DNA of 64,000 nt. Source: CAYOZN01 sp964408455. GTDB lineage: Bacteria; Planctomycetota; Phycisphaerae; UBA1845; UTPLA1. The stretch is taken from NCBI GenBank assembly GCA_964408455.1, contig CAYOZN010000013.1, forward strand, positions 1-64,000, written 5' to 3'. Positions 26,201 through 35,882 of this stretch are shown here, piece after piece. Position 1 is the first letter of the stretch. Each line of letters starts with the position of its first letter. The position numbers and the translations under genes are program-made. The notes beneath the pieces are model-generated. The model was not told where the DNA came from. It searched no databases and saw only the letters and a list, made by a program, of their open reading frames with translations.

Positions 26201-27139
26201 TCATTCTAGCAGCAGCCAGCAGGCGAGTGGAGCCGTGAACAGCGGAGAATCGAGCACATCCAGGACGCCGCCAAAGGCCGGAATCGCCTTGGCCGAGTCC
26301 TTTGCGCCCGCGTCCCGCTTGATGAGCGACTCGACCAGGTCGCCCAGTTGCCCGACCAGGGCCATGGATACGCCGAAGATGGCGGCGCGGCCGGGGCCGG
26401 GCAGCGCGGCGGCCAGGGCGGCGACTGCCGAGCCGCTCCCGTCGCCTGCAAATTGGCGGGCCGCCAGTGATGCGCCCACGGCGAAGGCGACCGATGCGGC
26501 AACGCCGCCGGCCAGGCCCTCGATCGTCTTTTTGGGGCTGAGCCACTCGATGAGCTTGTGCCGGCCGAGAAAGTAACCGGTGAAGTAGGCACCGATGTCG
26601 CACAGTTTCACGGTGGCCAGAAAATAGATCAGCAGGCCCACGCCCGCGTCCCCGCCGGAGATTCGCAGGCGTACGATAAAGCCGGGCAGCACGCCCAGAT
26701 AGATCAGTGCAAGCGCCGTGGCACTCAGGGCGCCGATCCCGCCCTCGGTCCGCCGGCGGCACAACACGGCGATCGCCCCACCAATGAAGCCCAGCGCCAC
26801 GGCGGCGAGCGACAGCCTCGCATCGGCCGGGCCATGCACGGCGGCAGGGGCGTCGGAATTGGCGGCCCAGACCGGAATGAGCGCGAGCGTCACGCAGGCG
26901 ATGCTCAACCAAGCCAGCGGTATCGAGCTCCCGGCGGCGGCGACGAGCGAGCCGAGCTCGCGAAGCCCGATGAGCGAAAGGACCGCGATGACGATGCCCA
27001 CGATCGCGCCGTCCATGCCGGCAAGCCCCAGTTGCCTGAATGCCGCGGGCGCCGCAGCCCCCGCCAGACGAGCGTCGGCGTAGAGCAGCGCGGTCACCGC
27101 CGCGACGAGCAGGGAGCCGAAGAGAAGCCGGTTTCGCAT
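26201..27139 (-). CDS. cdsA: Phosphatidate cytidylyltransferase CdsA
   Basis: 312 residues from the ATG at 27139, with about 8 hydrophobic helices. It makes CDP-diacylglycerol for phospholipid synthesis in the inner membrane. The CDP-transferase signature appears near the end as SLIKRDAGAKDSAKAIPAF, followed by GGVLDVLDS. The cytosolic loop LIEWLSPKKTIEGLAGG is also diagnostic. phoH follows 94-138 bp downstream, which suggests an operon. No uppS or dxr gene, common neighbours of cdsA, is present. Confidence 0.92.
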   Translation of the reverse strand: MRNRLLFGSLLVAAVTALLYADARLAGAAAPAAFRQLGLAGMDGAIVGIVIAVLSLIGLRELGSLVAAAGSSIPLAWLSIACVTLALIPVWAANSDAPAAVHGPADARLSLAAVALGFIGGAIAVLCRRRTEGGIGALSATALALIYLGVLPGFIVRLRISGGDAGVGLLIYFLATVKLCDIGAYFTGYFLGRHKLIEWLSPKKTIEGLAGGVAASVAFAVGASLAARQFAGDGSGSAVAALAAALPGPGRAAIFGVSMALVGQLGDLVESLIKRDAGAKDSAKAIPAFGGVLDVLDSPLFTAPLACWLLLE

Positions 27140-27253
27140 AGTTGGACGGGAGTGTCGGCGCGATGTCCCGATTGTGCAAGGTGTGCCGCCCCGGCGAACC
27201 AGTGCCATCTCGGGCAGGGAGAGCAGCCGCGCTGCATTCGAGCAGGCGGCGCG

Positions 27254-28549
27254 TCAGGGCGCGCCGATTGTCGCGACACCGGGCTGCCGGCGCAGCAACT
27301 GGTCCAGGCGGATCGTCGATCGCTTTCCATTGGGCGCCGCATCGTCGGCGGTGCATAAAGAGACGTGCAGCTGCCGCGCGTTCGGCTCAAACACCACGCT
27401 CTGGTAGGTCGTGATCCGGCCCGAAACGGCGACGCTGTCCAGCAGGTCCCAGGCCTTGTCGACGGTCAGCCGGCCATCCTCGCCGTTCGACAGCGACATC
27501 AGCTTTGCCGCCAGCTTCTGGTAGCGCGAGCAATCTTCGGCATCGCCGCGGCAGCGGTAATGATTGGTCGTCACCTGAAATCGGATCGGCCGGCGTTCGC
27601 CTTCGGGCAGGCACGAGCGCGGAGTGCGAACGGTCACGCCGTCGCCATCCCGCGTAAAGCCGTCGTATTCGAAGACGCGCGACGGGAAGGACTTGCCGTC
27701 GTACGGGTTGGTCACGTGCACATTGTTGCCGACCAGGGCCTTGCAGCGTTTCAGCACGCGCTGCACGTCGGCCTTTGCAGACTCGGCGCGTGCCGCCTCG
27801 ATGGCCTCGCGCAGGGCAAAGCCGCGCGGCGTGATGCCCGCCGGAGAAGGCGGGCTACCGACGTGCACGTCGTGCATGGCCATCGTGACGCCGTATTCGT
27901 TCATCCCGGTCAGGCAGACGATGAGGCCAGGCCAGGCGACGGACACCCACGCGGCACCCTTCTCGTCCTTTGCCGGCACGTGGGCGATGACAATCTGGCT
28001 TTCGCGCAGGGCGTCGATGTTGTGCCAGTCGAGATTGCGGCCGGTGATGGTATGGCCCTCGTGTGTCAGCGACTTCCACGCGGAGAACGACGAGCAGCCG
28101 AAGCCCGCGACATCGGGCACGCAGTTGATGGCGATCAGATCGCCGAGCGTCAGCTTTCGGCCCAGCGTGGCGATGGTGGTGTCGCCCTTGAGACGCTCCT
28201 CGATGCCGGCGAGCATGCCGCGCAGCTCGTCCCTGTAGGGCGGGGCGATGTCAATCAGGTTCTGCATCAGCTGAATCGTTGCCTCGTATCGTTCGACGCC
28301 GCCGCTGATGTTGGCGGCGCTGAGATAGCCGTCGACGAGGGCGACGATCTGGGGGGCGAGCAGATAGCCATGGGCCCGGCCGCGCTGCTGCGGATCGCCG
28401 TGGATGCGCAGCACGGTGATGCCGTCGACCTGCGTGAGTTCGCCGCCGTCGGTGCGTGTCGGCGGGGCGGAGTGCGCCAGGGTATTCAGGTAAAAAACCG
28501 AGAGTATGGCTGGGGCAACGCGACGGGCGGGGTGAACGCGATGAGGCAT
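27254..28549 (-). CDS. C45-family Ntn-hydrolase (acyltransferase/peptidase-like), secreted
   Basis: 431 residues, with GGAG 7 nt before the ATG. The N-terminal segment (about 10-28) is a signal peptide. Features of the C45 group (acyl-CoA:6-APA acyltransferase and phospholipase-B-like): RGRAHG, the autocatalytic nucleophile in FGCSSFSAW (Cys152), GRNLDWHN and the VCLTGMNEYGVTMAMHD region. Members self-cleave before the Cys and hydrolyse amides or transfer acyl groups. Substrate unknown; probably extracytoplasmic. Confidence 0.82.
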   Translation of the reverse strand: MPHRVHPARRVAPAILSVFYLNTLAHSAPPTRTDGGELTQVDGITVLRIHGDPQQRGRAHGYLLAPQIVALVDGYLSAANISGGVERYEATIQLMQNLIDIAPPYRDELRGMLAGIEERLKGDTTIATLGRKLTLGDLIAINCVPDVAGFGCSSFSAWKSLTHEGHTITGRNLDWHNIDALRESQIVIAHVPAKDEKGAAWVSVAWPGLIVCLTGMNEYGVTMAMHDVHVGSPPSPAGITPRGFALREAIEAARAESAKADVQRVLKRCKALVGNNVHVTNPYDGKSFPSRVFEYDGFTRDGDGVTVRTPRSCLPEGERRPIRFQVTTNHYRCRGDAEDCSRYQKLAAKLMSLSNGEDGRLTVDKAWDLLDSVAVSGRITTYQSVVFEPNARQLHVSLCTADDAAPNGKRSTIRLDQLLRRQPGVATIGAP

Positions 28550-28720
28550 CGACTTCTCCGCTCAATGGGTGGTGACGACTTTCCGCATTATAGCGAAAGG
28601 TCAAATCTGTTGTGCATGCAGCAGAACCCGGGTGCTTTAAGCCCAACTGGTTGACGGTTATGATTGGTGCCGGTTCGCCAAACGCTCTCCCCCATTAATT
28701 TGAGATAAAAGGAAGACCAC

Positions 28721-29989
28721 ATGGCGACATGCAACGGCCGCATACGGCAACGTCACTTGATTGGCGGCCTGATTCTAGTGCTGGCGGGCACCGGCTGCCT
28801 GAATGAAGAGAACTGCGCGTCGAATTGTGAATGCCATCGTCCTGCCAACCGTGAAATCCGATGGCAGGCGGTGGATCCGCGGCCGGCGCTCGTGGCTGTA
28901 GAAGCCGACATAGACGGCCTGATTGAACTCGAGGAACGGTTGGTGCACTTTGCGGATCGGGCCCGGCGAATGACCAGCCTCCAGGTTCGCCTGAACCGTC
29001 AGACGAACGGGCCCGACCACCTGGCCTTCGGTGATCAGATTCGCGGCAAGTCCATTCGCCTCGGCGCTGTTGTAGTGGATGTTCTGGTTCGCAAGGGAAG
29101 CACCGTGCTGATTCTCAAAAACCGGCCGGCAGCTTGGAGACAAGACTGGCAGTCGTCTTCTTCAAGTGAGCATGGCTTGATTGAGTTGTCCGGCGATTTG
29201 TTTTTAGACAACCTGCTGATCGAGGCTCAATTGACGATCGACCGACAGGATGACGCCGCTCGAATCTCCCGCGGCGATTGCGTTGAACTCTCAGGCACCA
29301 TTGCTGAAGCACAAGGAATGCGGATCAGGATAAGTGGTAATCGCTGGTCCTTATCCGGCGGCCGACCGCGCCTGCGGATCACCGACGCAACCGTGATGAG
29401 CTCGTTCGAAAACTGGAAGCCGCGCCGAGTGGCCATCATCATGGACATGTCCGGTTCGATGCATAACGTCATGCATCAGGCGTACGCCGTTCGAAAGCGT
29501 GTGCTATCGTCTCTGGCTCCGGGAGAATTCTTTGCCGTTCGTCCAGATTGGGACCGTAGCGAGATGCGGCGTGCGACCGCGGAAACAATGCTCAGTGCAA
29601 ATATGGATATTGAAGTGCCTGCTGGCGATTCGGCACTTTTGGACTGGTTACCATGGGCCGCCGGGTGCCGACCCACCGACATCGTTCTGATCTCCGACTT
29701 CGCCCTGGGCAACGCAGAAGGTGAAGAGTTGCTGGCCAACTTAAGGGACGCAGTCGCCGCGGGCGTACGATGTGACTTATTCATTACGGCGAACGAGTCC
29801 ACGCCACAGGAACTGCAAAAGCAGAGCAAATTGCAGGAGATTGTTTCTCCTTCCGGCGGCCATTGCTGGCTGATCTCGGGCAGACTTGATGAACTTGATG
29901 AGGCCGCGGCCTCTCGTGCGCATCCTGCCCTTGCAGTGCTGCGATGGCCGGCGGTGCTGCTGTGGGTCGTTTTCATGCTTGCTGGTTAA
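28721..29989 (+). CDS. VWA-domain lipoprotein with C-terminal membrane segment
   Basis: 422 residues, with AAAGGAAG upstream. Lipoprotein signal with lipobox GTGC. A middle beta region (about 50-230) of unknown fold precedes a von Willebrand A domain whose MIDAS loop is MDMSGSM (Asp242). The other metal residues are around DIVLISDFALG. The protein ends in a hydrophobic segment (AVLRWPAVLLWVVFMLAG), unusual for a lipoprotein. Codon use is less biased than neighbouring genes. Function unknown; likely metal-dependent ligand binding at the envelope. Confidence 0.78.
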   Translation: MATCNGRIRQRHLIGGLILVLAGTGCLNEENCASNCECHRPANREIRWQAVDPRPALVAVEADIDGLIELEERLVHFADRARRMTSLQVRLNRQTNGPDHLAFGDQIRGKSIRLGAVVVDVLVRKGSTVLILKNRPAAWRQDWQSSSSSEHGLIELSGDLFLDNLLIEAQLTIDRQDDAARISRGDCVELSGTIAEAQGMRIRISGNRWSLSGGRPRLRITDATVMSSFENWKPRRVAIIMDMSGSMHNVMHQAYAVRKRVLSSLAPGEFFAVRPDWDRSEMRRATAETMLSANMDIEVPAGDSALLDWLPWAAGCRPTDIVLISDFALGNAEGEELLANLRDAVAAGVRCDLFITANESTPQELQKQSKLQEIVSPSGGHCWLISGRLDELDEAAASRAHPALAVLRWPAVLLWVVFMLAG

Positions 29990-30047
29990 TAAGTCGAACG
30001 AATTCTGAGCGAGCATCACCACAACGCTACTAGCGACGAGGGAAACC

Positions 30048-31838
30048 ATGCCCCGCCTCATCGAATGCGTCCCCAACTTTTCCGAAGGCCGCGATATGGC
30101 CGTCATCCGCGAGATTACCGACGCGGCGAAGTCCGTCGACGGCGTCCGCCTGCTCGACGTCGATCCCGGCGCGGCGACCAACCGCACGGTCGTCACGCTC
30201 GTCGGCGAGCCGGAGCCAATCATCGAGGCGGCGGTCCGCGCCGGTCGCAAGGCTGCCGAGCTGATCGACATGCGAAAGCACACCGGCGCGCATCCGCGCT
30301 TCGGGGCGATGGATGTATGCCCGCTGATTCCGATTGCCGGCGTCACGATGGACGAGTGCGTCGAGTATGCAAAGCAGCTCGGCAGGCGGCTGGCGGATGA
30401 TGCGGGGCTCACGATCTATCTCTACGAGTATGCCGCCAGCCGCCCGGAGCGGAGAAACCTGGCCACGGTTCGCGAGGGCGAGTACGAAGGCCTGGCCGAG
30501 AAGCTGGGCCGCGCCGAATGGAAGCCGGATTTCGGCCCGGCCGCGTTCAACGCGAAGAGCGGGGCGACGGCGGTCGGCGCGCGGGATTTTCTCGTCGCAT
30601 ACAACGTGAATCTGAACACGACGAGCACGCGCCGTGCCAACGCTGTGGCATTCGACATCCGCGAGAAGGGCCGCGTGAAGACAATCGACGGCACGCCCGA
30701 CGGCAAGCCGGTGCTCGACGCAAATGGCGAACAGGTCTGGACGCCGGGCGCGCTCAAGTGCGTGAAGGCCATCGGCTGGTACATTGAGGAATTCGGCATC
30801 GCCCAGATCAGCATCAACCTGACCAACCTGAACGTTACGCCCATACACGTCGCGTTTGACGAAGCGTGCAGGAAGGCCGGCGAGCGCGGCCTGCGGGTGA
30901 CCGGCAGCGAGATCGTGGGCCTGGTGCCGCTGTCGGCGATGCTCGACGCGGGGCGGTTTTTTTTGCGCAAGCAGCAGCGCAGCACCGGCGTCAGCGATCG
31001 CGAACTGATCAAGATCGCCATCAAAAGCCTCGGGCTGGACGATCTGTACCCGTTCCGGCCGGAGGAGAAGATCATCGAATACGCGATCTCCGATCGGAAG
31101 CATGCGTACGTGCGGCGCGACCGCGCGGGTCGCGGCCAGTCGGCGGCGGGTGCGAGTGCGGCGACGGGCGGGGAGGGCGATGCGGCATCGGGTGGCGGAA
31201 TACGGTTACTGGTCGACCGCACGCTGGAGGATTTTGTCGAAGAGACGGCCAGCGAGTCGCCGGCCCCGGGCGGCGGCAGCATTTCCGCGGCGGCGGGAGC
31301 CTTGGGCGCGGCACTGGCGACGATGGTAGCCAACCTGTCGAGCCACAAGCGCGGCTGGGACGAGCGCTGGGAGGAGTTCAGCGACTGGGCCGAAAAGGGC
31401 AAGGCCCACTGGGTCGAGCTGCTGCGGCTGATCGACGCGGACACGGCGGCCTTCAACGAGCTGATGGCGGCATTCGGCCTGCCCAGGGGCAGCGCGGAGG
31501 AGAAGGCTGCGCGGTCCCAGGCGATTCAGGATGCGACGCGCCGCGCGACCGAGGTGCCGCTCCGCGTCATGCGGACGGCACTGGACAGCATGGGCGTGAT
31601 CCGCGCGATGGCCGAGACGGGCATGGAGGCCAGCGTATCGGATGCCGGCGTGGCGGCCCTGTGCGCCCGCACGGCGGTCATGGGGGCTTATCTGAACGTG
31701 CAGATCAACGCAAAGAGCCTGAAGGACCGGAGCGTGGCGGAAGACTTCGTGCGGCAGGGGGCGGAAATTCAGCGGCAGGCGACGGCTGCGGAGGCGCAGA
31801 TTCTCGAGATTGTCGGCGGCAAGTTGGCGCAGTCGTAA
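30048..31838 (+). CDS. ftcD: Glutamate formimidoyltransferase / formimidoyl-THF cyclodeaminase fusion
   Basis: 596 residues, bifunctional as in animal FTCD. The N-terminal transferase (about 1-340) has LIECVPNFSEGRD, HTGAHPRFGAMDVCPLIP, NLATVREGEYEGL and INLTNLNVTP. A Gly/Ala-rich linker (about 350-384) is followed by the cyclodeaminase (about 385-596) with ESPAPGGGSISAAAGALGAALATMV. Together they move the formimino group from formiminoglutamate to tetrahydrofolate and release ammonia, giving 5,10-methenyl-THF in histidine breakdown. No hut genes are nearby. A rho-like hairpin is not obvious after the stop. Confidence 0.95.
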   Translation: MPRLIECVPNFSEGRDMAVIREITDAAKSVDGVRLLDVDPGAATNRTVVTLVGEPEPIIEAAVRAGRKAAELIDMRKHTGAHPRFGAMDVCPLIPIAGVTMDECVEYAKQLGRRLADDAGLTIYLYEYAASRPERRNLATVREGEYEGLAEKLGRAEWKPDFGPAAFNAKSGATAVGARDFLVAYNVNLNTTSTRRANAVAFDIREKGRVKTIDGTPDGKPVLDANGEQVWTPGALKCVKAIGWYIEEFGIAQISINLTNLNVTPIHVAFDEACRKAGERGLRVTGSEIVGLVPLSAMLDAGRFFLRKQQRSTGVSDRELIKIAIKSLGLDDLYPFRPEEKIIEYAISDRKHAYVRRDRAGRGQSAAGASAATGGEGDAASGGGIRLLVDRTLEDFVEETASESPAPGGGSISAAAGALGAALATMVANLSSHKRGWDERWEEFSDWAEKGKAHWVELLRLIDADTAAFNELMAAFGLPRGSAEEKAARSQAIQDATRRATEVPLRVMRTALDSMGVIRAMAETGMEASVSDAGVAALCARTAVMGAYLNVQINAKSLKDRSVAEDFVRQGAEIQRQATAAEAQILEIVGGKLAQS

Positions 31839-32046
31839 TCGGGCGTGTCGATGTGCGCGACGTGAGTCGAATATGAGTCAAACCCGCGTCAACCCGCATC
31901 AACCCGCGATCAAATCTGCCGAACCGCACGCCCTTTTCCAATCCAACAAGCGCGATGGTGCGATAGCCGCGTGATAATGGTATCTTCAGTCCCGGATGCT
32001 GATCATGGCTGACCGAAGAAGGCAGTTCACTCAACGGAGTCACTTC
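31839..32046. other. Short repeat cluster before the rhodanese gene
   Basis: 31870-31912 holds imperfect 11-bp repeats of GTCAACCCGC / ATCAACCCGC (AAACCCGCGTCAACCCGCAT), similar in style to the TCTGCG clusters before dnaX. No gene or RNA is seen. Confidence 0.5.
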
Positions 32047-32994
32047 ATGTACTTTCGCTTGCTCGCCGCTTTACCGCTCTTCGTCGTGCTCAACTGGGGC
32101 TGCGCCGCGAAGGACGCACGGCCGGTCGTGGTAGATGCGCCGTCGGTCGCGCCCGCCGCCGATGCCTCGCAGCGCCGCACGATCGTTCTCGACGTGCGCG
32201 ACACCAGCGCCTACGCCGCCGGTCACGTGCGCGACGCCGTGCGCGTGGATGCCGCCGAGTGGAAGCAGGCCAGCTTCGACGAGGCGAACGGCATCGAAAA
32301 CGCCGCGGCCTGGGGCGAGCGGATCGGGGCGCTGGGCATTCGCAATGGCGATCGCGTGGTGATCTACGACGGCGGCAAGATGCTCGATGCCGCCCGGATC
32401 TGGTTCATCCTTCAGCACTTCGGCGTGGAAGACGCCACGGTGGTCAACGGCGGCTGGCCGGCACTTCAGGAAGAAGCACGGCAGAAACGCATCGCGACCA
32501 GCACCGTGGAGACACGGCCCGAGGCGCGCCGGTTCATTCCGCGCGGCGCCGCGGGGAGTCCGCCGGCCGAGTCGCGCGGCTTCTGGGAGGATGACGAGAC
32601 TGCGCCTGGGGTGGCACTGGCATCGCGGGAGGAGCTGCGGCAGCAACTCGGCGGCGAGTGGCAGATACTCGACACCCGCACCGAGGTTGAGTATCGCGGG
32701 GAACAGGCGCACCAGAACCCGCGCGGCGGCCACCTGCCCGGGGCGCGCAACATTCCGCACGCCGAGTTTCTGACGGCGGATGGCCGGCTGAAGTCGCCGG
32801 AAGAACTGGCGACGCTGTTCGAGCGGGCCGGTTTCGAGAAGGGCCGGCCGATCGTCGCCCATTGCGAAAGTGGCGGTCGCGCGTCGCTGGCGGCGCTGGC
32901 GGCGGTTCGCGCGGGCTACGGCCCGGTGCTGAACTACTATCGCAGCTTTTCGGAGTGGTCGAAGGATGAGGTGTGCCCGGTGGAGCGGCATTAG
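32047..32994 (+). CDS. Two-domain rhodanese-like sulfurtransferase, lipoprotein
   Basis: 315 residues from the ATG at 32047, with GGAG 8 nt upstream. The signal ends in VVLNWGC, a lipobox. Two rhodanese domains: the first (about 40-150) lacks a catalytic Cys (VVIYDGGKMLDAARIW), and the second (about 195-310) has IVAHCESGGRASL with the active Cys. This is the arrangement of thiosulfate or 3-mercaptopyruvate sulfurtransferases. Export to the periplasm is inferred from the lipobox. Acceptor unknown. Confidence 0.85.
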   Translation: MYFRLLAALPLFVVLNWGCAAKDARPVVVDAPSVAPAADASQRRTIVLDVRDTSAYAAGHVRDAVRVDAAEWKQASFDEANGIENAAAWGERIGALGIRNGDRVVIYDGGKMLDAARIWFILQHFGVEDATVVNGGWPALQEEARQKRIATSTVETRPEARRFIPRGAAGSPPAESRGFWEDDETAPGVALASREELRQQLGGEWQILDTRTEVEYRGEQAHQNPRGGHLPGARNIPHAEFLTADGRLKSPEELATLFERAGFEKGRPIVAHCESGGRASLAALAAVRAGYGPVLNYYRSFSEWSKDEVCPVERH

Positions 32995-33032
32995 ATCGAA
33001 GTGGTGAGTTGATGCCGCTCTGGACGGTCCAG

Positions 33033-33233
33033 TTACGCACGCAGGAGTGCATCCAGGCGCCGCTGAATCTCGTCCAAAGCGCGCACGACGCCGCGATTGA
33101 AGGCATCCTGACCGGGCGCGCCGGGGCTGCGCCAGTTGCGGATCAATCGCTTGAGTGCTTCGAGCTCGGGCTTGTGGTGTGTATCGAGCAGGATCTGCTT
33201 CAGACGACGGGCGTGCAGTTCGGCATCGGGCAT
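33033..33233 (-). CDS. Small hypothetical helical protein
   Basis: 66 residues from the ATG at 33233, with GGGAGG 8 nt upstream. Predicted all-helical and basic (ELHARRLKQILL, then ALDEIQRRLDALLRA). No family recognised. It overlaps no other gene and lies between the sulfurtransferase and the permease gene, so it is kept on the strength of its ribosome-binding site. Confidence 0.55.
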   Translation of the reverse strand: MPDAELHARRLKQILLDTHHKPELEALKRLIRNWRSPGAPGQDAFNRGVVRALDEIQRRLDALLRA

Positions 33234-33300
33234 GGCGCGGGCCTCCCCTGGAATGGGCGCCCACCGCACATTATGTCCATTCTTATTGAGGGCACTTGTC

Positions 33301-35109
33301 TCAAGTCAAGTGCTCTGCGTTGACTTTTCCCGGCCCGGCGGGAACTTCGGCGCGCGACGTCGAAACCGAATGCGGGTCAACCGCGATGTCCTCAAACCAG
33401 CCGGTGCGGCGTTTACGGGCCGCGTGGATGAACCACAATCCCAGCGCTGCGGCGGCATAGCCGGCGGCGATGCCGTAGCCGCGATGGAGGAAGGTGCCCG
33501 CCGGGACGGTGAGCGCCAGCGGCGAGTCGGCAAATGCGGGCTCCGTGCGCTGCCAGACCAACAGCTCCTGCGGCGTGATGGCCCCCGGCTCGATGCGGTA
33601 GGCGTGCTGGAAGCCGATCAGCGTCAGCGCCATGGCGATGACACACCAGGTCGCGGCGCTGCCGAAGCGGCGGTCGATCAGGTGGGCGGACACCGCGCTG
33701 ATGACGGTGCAGGTGAGCAGAAAGCCGCTGTTGGCCCCGGCCAATGCATAGACGCCGACCGGCCACCACGAATGGGTGCGATCGCGAACCAGTGCCGCCC
33801 CGTGCTCGTGTATGGCCGGCAGGATGCCCGCCGAGAGCGCATCGGCCGCGCCGCCGCCGGCCGAGGCCAGCCCCATCAGCAGGTTTGGCACCAGCAGCAC
33901 GGCCATGGCTGCGACGGCGGGGAAGAAGGCGATGGCCACGGCGGGGAAGTGCCGCACCGGCGTCGCCTCGTAGCTTTGTGCCGTGATGATGACACCAATC
34001 CAGAGGACGATGGCGATGCCGGCTTCCATCGGCACGAGCTGCACGACGCCCGCTCCCAGGCCGAGAAGAAAGACGAGCGTGAAAAAGACGCCGTTGATGA
34101 TCGAGTACCCGCTGCGCGCGCCGAGTGCCTTCCAGCCCGGGTGGCCGATGTAAATCGTGGTGGGAAAGCAACTTCCGAACAGGCCGGCCGCGATGCTACC
34201 CAGGCCGTTGACCGCCATGCACGGCCCGGTGGCGAAGCGGTCGCCGGCGGCCTCGGCGCTTTCGATGTTCTGGAGCGAGCCCATGGCGTTGATGACGCCC
34301 ATCGGCACGATCACGCCCAGGTAGGCCCAGACGTGGGCGGCGTCGAGTCTGAAGGCGTCGGCGACGGCGGCCCAGTTGAACTGCGGCGCGCGGAGGCCGA
34401 AGTCGGCAAGTGACGCGCGGAGGGCATCGGCGCTCATGATCGGCGGACCGGCGAACAGCGGGACGGTCCAGGCCAATAGCCCTCCGAGCATCAGCGCCGC
34501 CAGGCCGCTCGGCACGCCCAGGGGAAAGCGCACGCGGGCGAAGTAGCCGACCAGCACGACAATCATCGGCAGCAGCGCCACGAGCGGCCGCTCGAAGATC
34601 TGAAAGGCGAACGGGCTGGCGATGAAGATGACGCCGATGGCCGCGAGCGCCGAGAGTAGTGCTGCCCGCGGCGTCACGCGGCGGATCCACTCGCCGAAGA
34701 ATGCGCCGAAGAACTCGATGAGCCCGCTGCCGATGCAGGCGACCAGGCCGATGCGCCAGGTGAGCTCGGCGTCACCGGTCAAGCGATAGACCGGGGCCAT
34801 GATGAACAGGATGAACGCGAAGACCGACGGCGTGTTGATGCCGTAGGGCAGGGCGGTGCAGGCAGGGTTGCCGTCGCGGCGGGCCACGCGGCGGGCGTGC
34901 AGGGCATAGAATAGGTTGCCGACGAGCAGGCTGACGGCGATGCCGGGCAGGACGCGGGCGAAGAGCATGTCATCGGTGAAGCCGCAGAGCGTCTTGCACA
35001 GGGCGACGATGACGAGGACCTGCACGAGGTTGTCGACGGCAAGGCCGAAGAAGCCGTCGAGATCGCCTTTGACAAACCAGGCGGGGCGGGACGGGCGTGG
35101 AGAATTCAT
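33301..35109 (-). CDS. NCS2/AzgA-type nucleobase permease
   Basis: 602 residues with about 12-13 membrane helices. The family pattern is seen in CTALPYGINTPSVFAF (NCS2 motif region), VPMGVINAMGSLQNIESAEAAGD and GSCFPTTIYIGHPGWKALGARS. These fit the xanthine/uracil/hypoxanthine group, closest to AzgA-like members. It probably imports a purine or uracil by proton symport. A long loop and terminal hydrophilic tail extend it beyond the usual 430-480 residues. The window also holds purC, guaB and a nucleoside deaminase, but none adjacent. Confidence 0.82.
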   Translation of the reverse strand: MNSPRPSRPAWFVKGDLDGFFGLAVDNLVQVLVIVALCKTLCGFTDDMLFARVLPGIAVSLLVGNLFYALHARRVARRDGNPACTALPYGINTPSVFAFILFIMAPVYRLTGDAELTWRIGLVACIGSGLIEFFGAFFGEWIRRVTPRAALLSALAAIGVIFIASPFAFQIFERPLVALLPMIVVLVGYFARVRFPLGVPSGLAALMLGGLLAWTVPLFAGPPIMSADALRASLADFGLRAPQFNWAAVADAFRLDAAHVWAYLGVIVPMGVINAMGSLQNIESAEAAGDRFATGPCMAVNGLGSIAAGLFGSCFPTTIYIGHPGWKALGARSGYSIINGVFFTLVFLLGLGAGVVQLVPMEAGIAIVLWIGVIITAQSYEATPVRHFPAVAIAFFPAVAAMAVLLVPNLLMGLASAGGGAADALSAGILPAIHEHGAALVRDRTHSWWPVGVYALAGANSGFLLTCTVISAVSAHLIDRRFGSAATWCVIAMALTLIGFQHAYRIEPGAITPQELLVWQRTEPAFADSPLALTVPAGTFLHRGYGIAAGYAAAALGLWFIHAARKRRTGWFEDIAVDPHSVSTSRAEVPAGPGKVNAEHLT

Positions 35110-35192
35110 GGCAGGACTTATAGCAAAACGCGCCCTGCCCGAGAAGGGAATTCTGCACGTCGATACTCAATCCCAGCGAGCCTGCGAAGGAC

Positions 35193-35882
35193 ATGGCCAA
35201 TATGCGCGCCGACTCTGATCATGCGGCAGGCACGCGATCGCTGCGCCGGATGTATGTCAGCCTGGTTGTGTGCCTGCTTCTGGGCGCCGTATGGACTGCG
35301 AGTTGGATGATCCGGGGCGTTGTTCTATCCGACAATGTATGGCTGTACTTTGCGGGAAACGGGCTCATGGTTACGTACGACCCCAGCCTGTCGCTGCGCC
35401 CCGGTAAGCTTGTGTTCTGGAGTCGTCAGCAGGACATCTGGTTCACGGGAGTCTTTAGCGCGCACATCAGCCAGGCCAACCGGTCCGGATTCGCGTTGAA
35501 GTTCAAGCCCATTCTGGTGATCGCAGGCATCGCGAGCGCCCTGCTGGCCGTCCATGCGAAGAGACGAGTTGAAGCGGAACGATTTCAGCGGCACCGTGCC
35601 ATTGTTGGCTCGATTGCGGCATCGTTGATGATCATCTCAACTCTGCACGTCATCGCGATGACTCTGGATTCGTCGCTGGAGCATTTTCCATGGCCGCTCG
35701 CCATCGGCGTGCCGCTGCTGGTCGTGCTTTATGACATCAGGTTGCGACGCACAGTGCACCCGCCGGGTTATTGCTTGAAATGCGGCTACAACCTGACCGG
35801 CAATGTGAGCGGGCGATGCCCGGAATGTGGCACGACGATTCCGCGGACCATTCCAGAGCGGATGGAGAGCGACCATGCGTAA
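35193..35882 (+). CDS. Membrane protein with planctomycete GYCLKCGYNL zinc ribbon
   Basis: 229 residues: four hydrophobic segments (about 20-42, 105-121, 137-160, 165-182) around a 60-residue extracytoplasmic loop. At the C-terminus is a zinc ribbon CLKCGYNLTGNVSGRCPEC. This C-x2-C-GYNL...RCPECG element recurs on many planctomycete membrane proteins of unknown role. The next gene begins inside this gene's stop (8-bp overlap), so the two are coupled. Function unknown. Confidence 0.8.
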   Translation: MANMRADSDHAAGTRSLRRMYVSLVVCLLLGAVWTASWMIRGVVLSDNVWLYFAGNGLMVTYDPSLSLRPGKLVFWSRQQDIWFTGVFSAHISQANRSGFALKFKPILVIAGIASALLAVHAKRRVEAERFQRHRAIVGSIAASLMIISTLHVIAMTLDSSLEHFPWPLAIGVPLLVVLYDIRLRRTVHPPGYCLKCGYNLTGNVSGRCPECGTTIPRTIPERMESDHA